Position numbers and translations under genes: made by a program. From positions 2,770,415 through 2,834,414 of the forward strand of contig JABAKD010000013.1 in assembly GCA_012845835.1 (NCBI GenBank): 64,000 bases of DNA, read 5' to 3'. Position 1 is the stretch's first letter; each line of letters starts with the position of its first letter. Source of the DNA: Undaria pinnatifida. Its lineage: Eukaryota > Sar > Phaeophyceae > Laminariales > Alariaceae. The notes beneath the pieces were generated by a model. That model did not search any database, was not told the DNA's origin, and worked only from the letters and a program-made list of their open reading frames with translations. Of this stretch, positions 63,915-64,000 are shown in pieces.

Positions 63915-64000
63915 ACACGAAGTATATCAATATATGTTCTGTGGCCTATGTTTGTCTTTATCTTTCTTCCTCCTGTCCAGCAGACATGAAAGAAACGTTG

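Overview
The window reads as nuclear DNA of a eukaryote with intron-rich genes, very long introns and a dense load of old, diverged repeats. There is no bacterial-style gene packing. Two minus-strand genes can be rebuilt exon by exon because GT/AG sites, reading phase and protein sense agree. A decayed Ty3/gypsy chromodomain retroelement, tRNA-derived SINEs and introns of several kilobases fit a stramenopile; a brown alga is my best guess, but this is inference and no marker gene settles it.

Left part (about 1-25 kb): one minus-strand gene starts at an ATG at 24926 and runs leftwards off the window. Eleven exons (24717-24926, 20864-21175, 18863-19081, 15720-15842, 14195-14313, 13549-13618, 12060-12276, 9441-9604, 8543-8656, 6143-6301, 988-1449) give 723 codons in one unbroken frame. 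The product has a basic/Ala-rich N-terminus, a 'WPGPF' linker, then cysteine-containing leucine-rich repeats, the arrangement of RAD7-like (nucleotide-excision repair, AMN1-type LRR) proteins. Its introns hold a frameshifted OTU cysteine-protease gene (1964-2633), minisatellites, tandem repeats, a SINE, and an array of degenerate copies of the gene's own LRR exon start (about 12200-13130).

Middle part (about 25-40.8 kb): almost no coding sequence, apart from two weak candidate exons at 25.6-25.8 kb. It is a repeat sea: tRNA-like units, a 300-400 bp tandem array around a GC-rich core (27.8-29.1 kb), a 1 kb segment present twice (29.9 and 32.6 kb), a pair of poly(A)-tailed SINEs, the Ty3/gypsy remnant (35.1-36.2 kb), and a multi-unit array at 38.7-40.2 kb.

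Right part (about 41-64 kb): a second large minus-strand gene of unrecognised family ends at a TAA at 45125. Its exons from 62998 to 45125 keep phase through at least 14 junctions. Two further phase-matched minus-strand exons (43615-43703 and 41321-41410) belong to a third gene or to an extension. Introns here are peppered with two MITE-like families of about 250 bp, called A and B below, and other dispersed repeat pairs.

The genes do not form an operon or an evident pathway. The most notable items are the LRR-exon/3' splice-site array, the frameshifted intronic OTU gene, the unknown right-hand gene, and the two MITE families.
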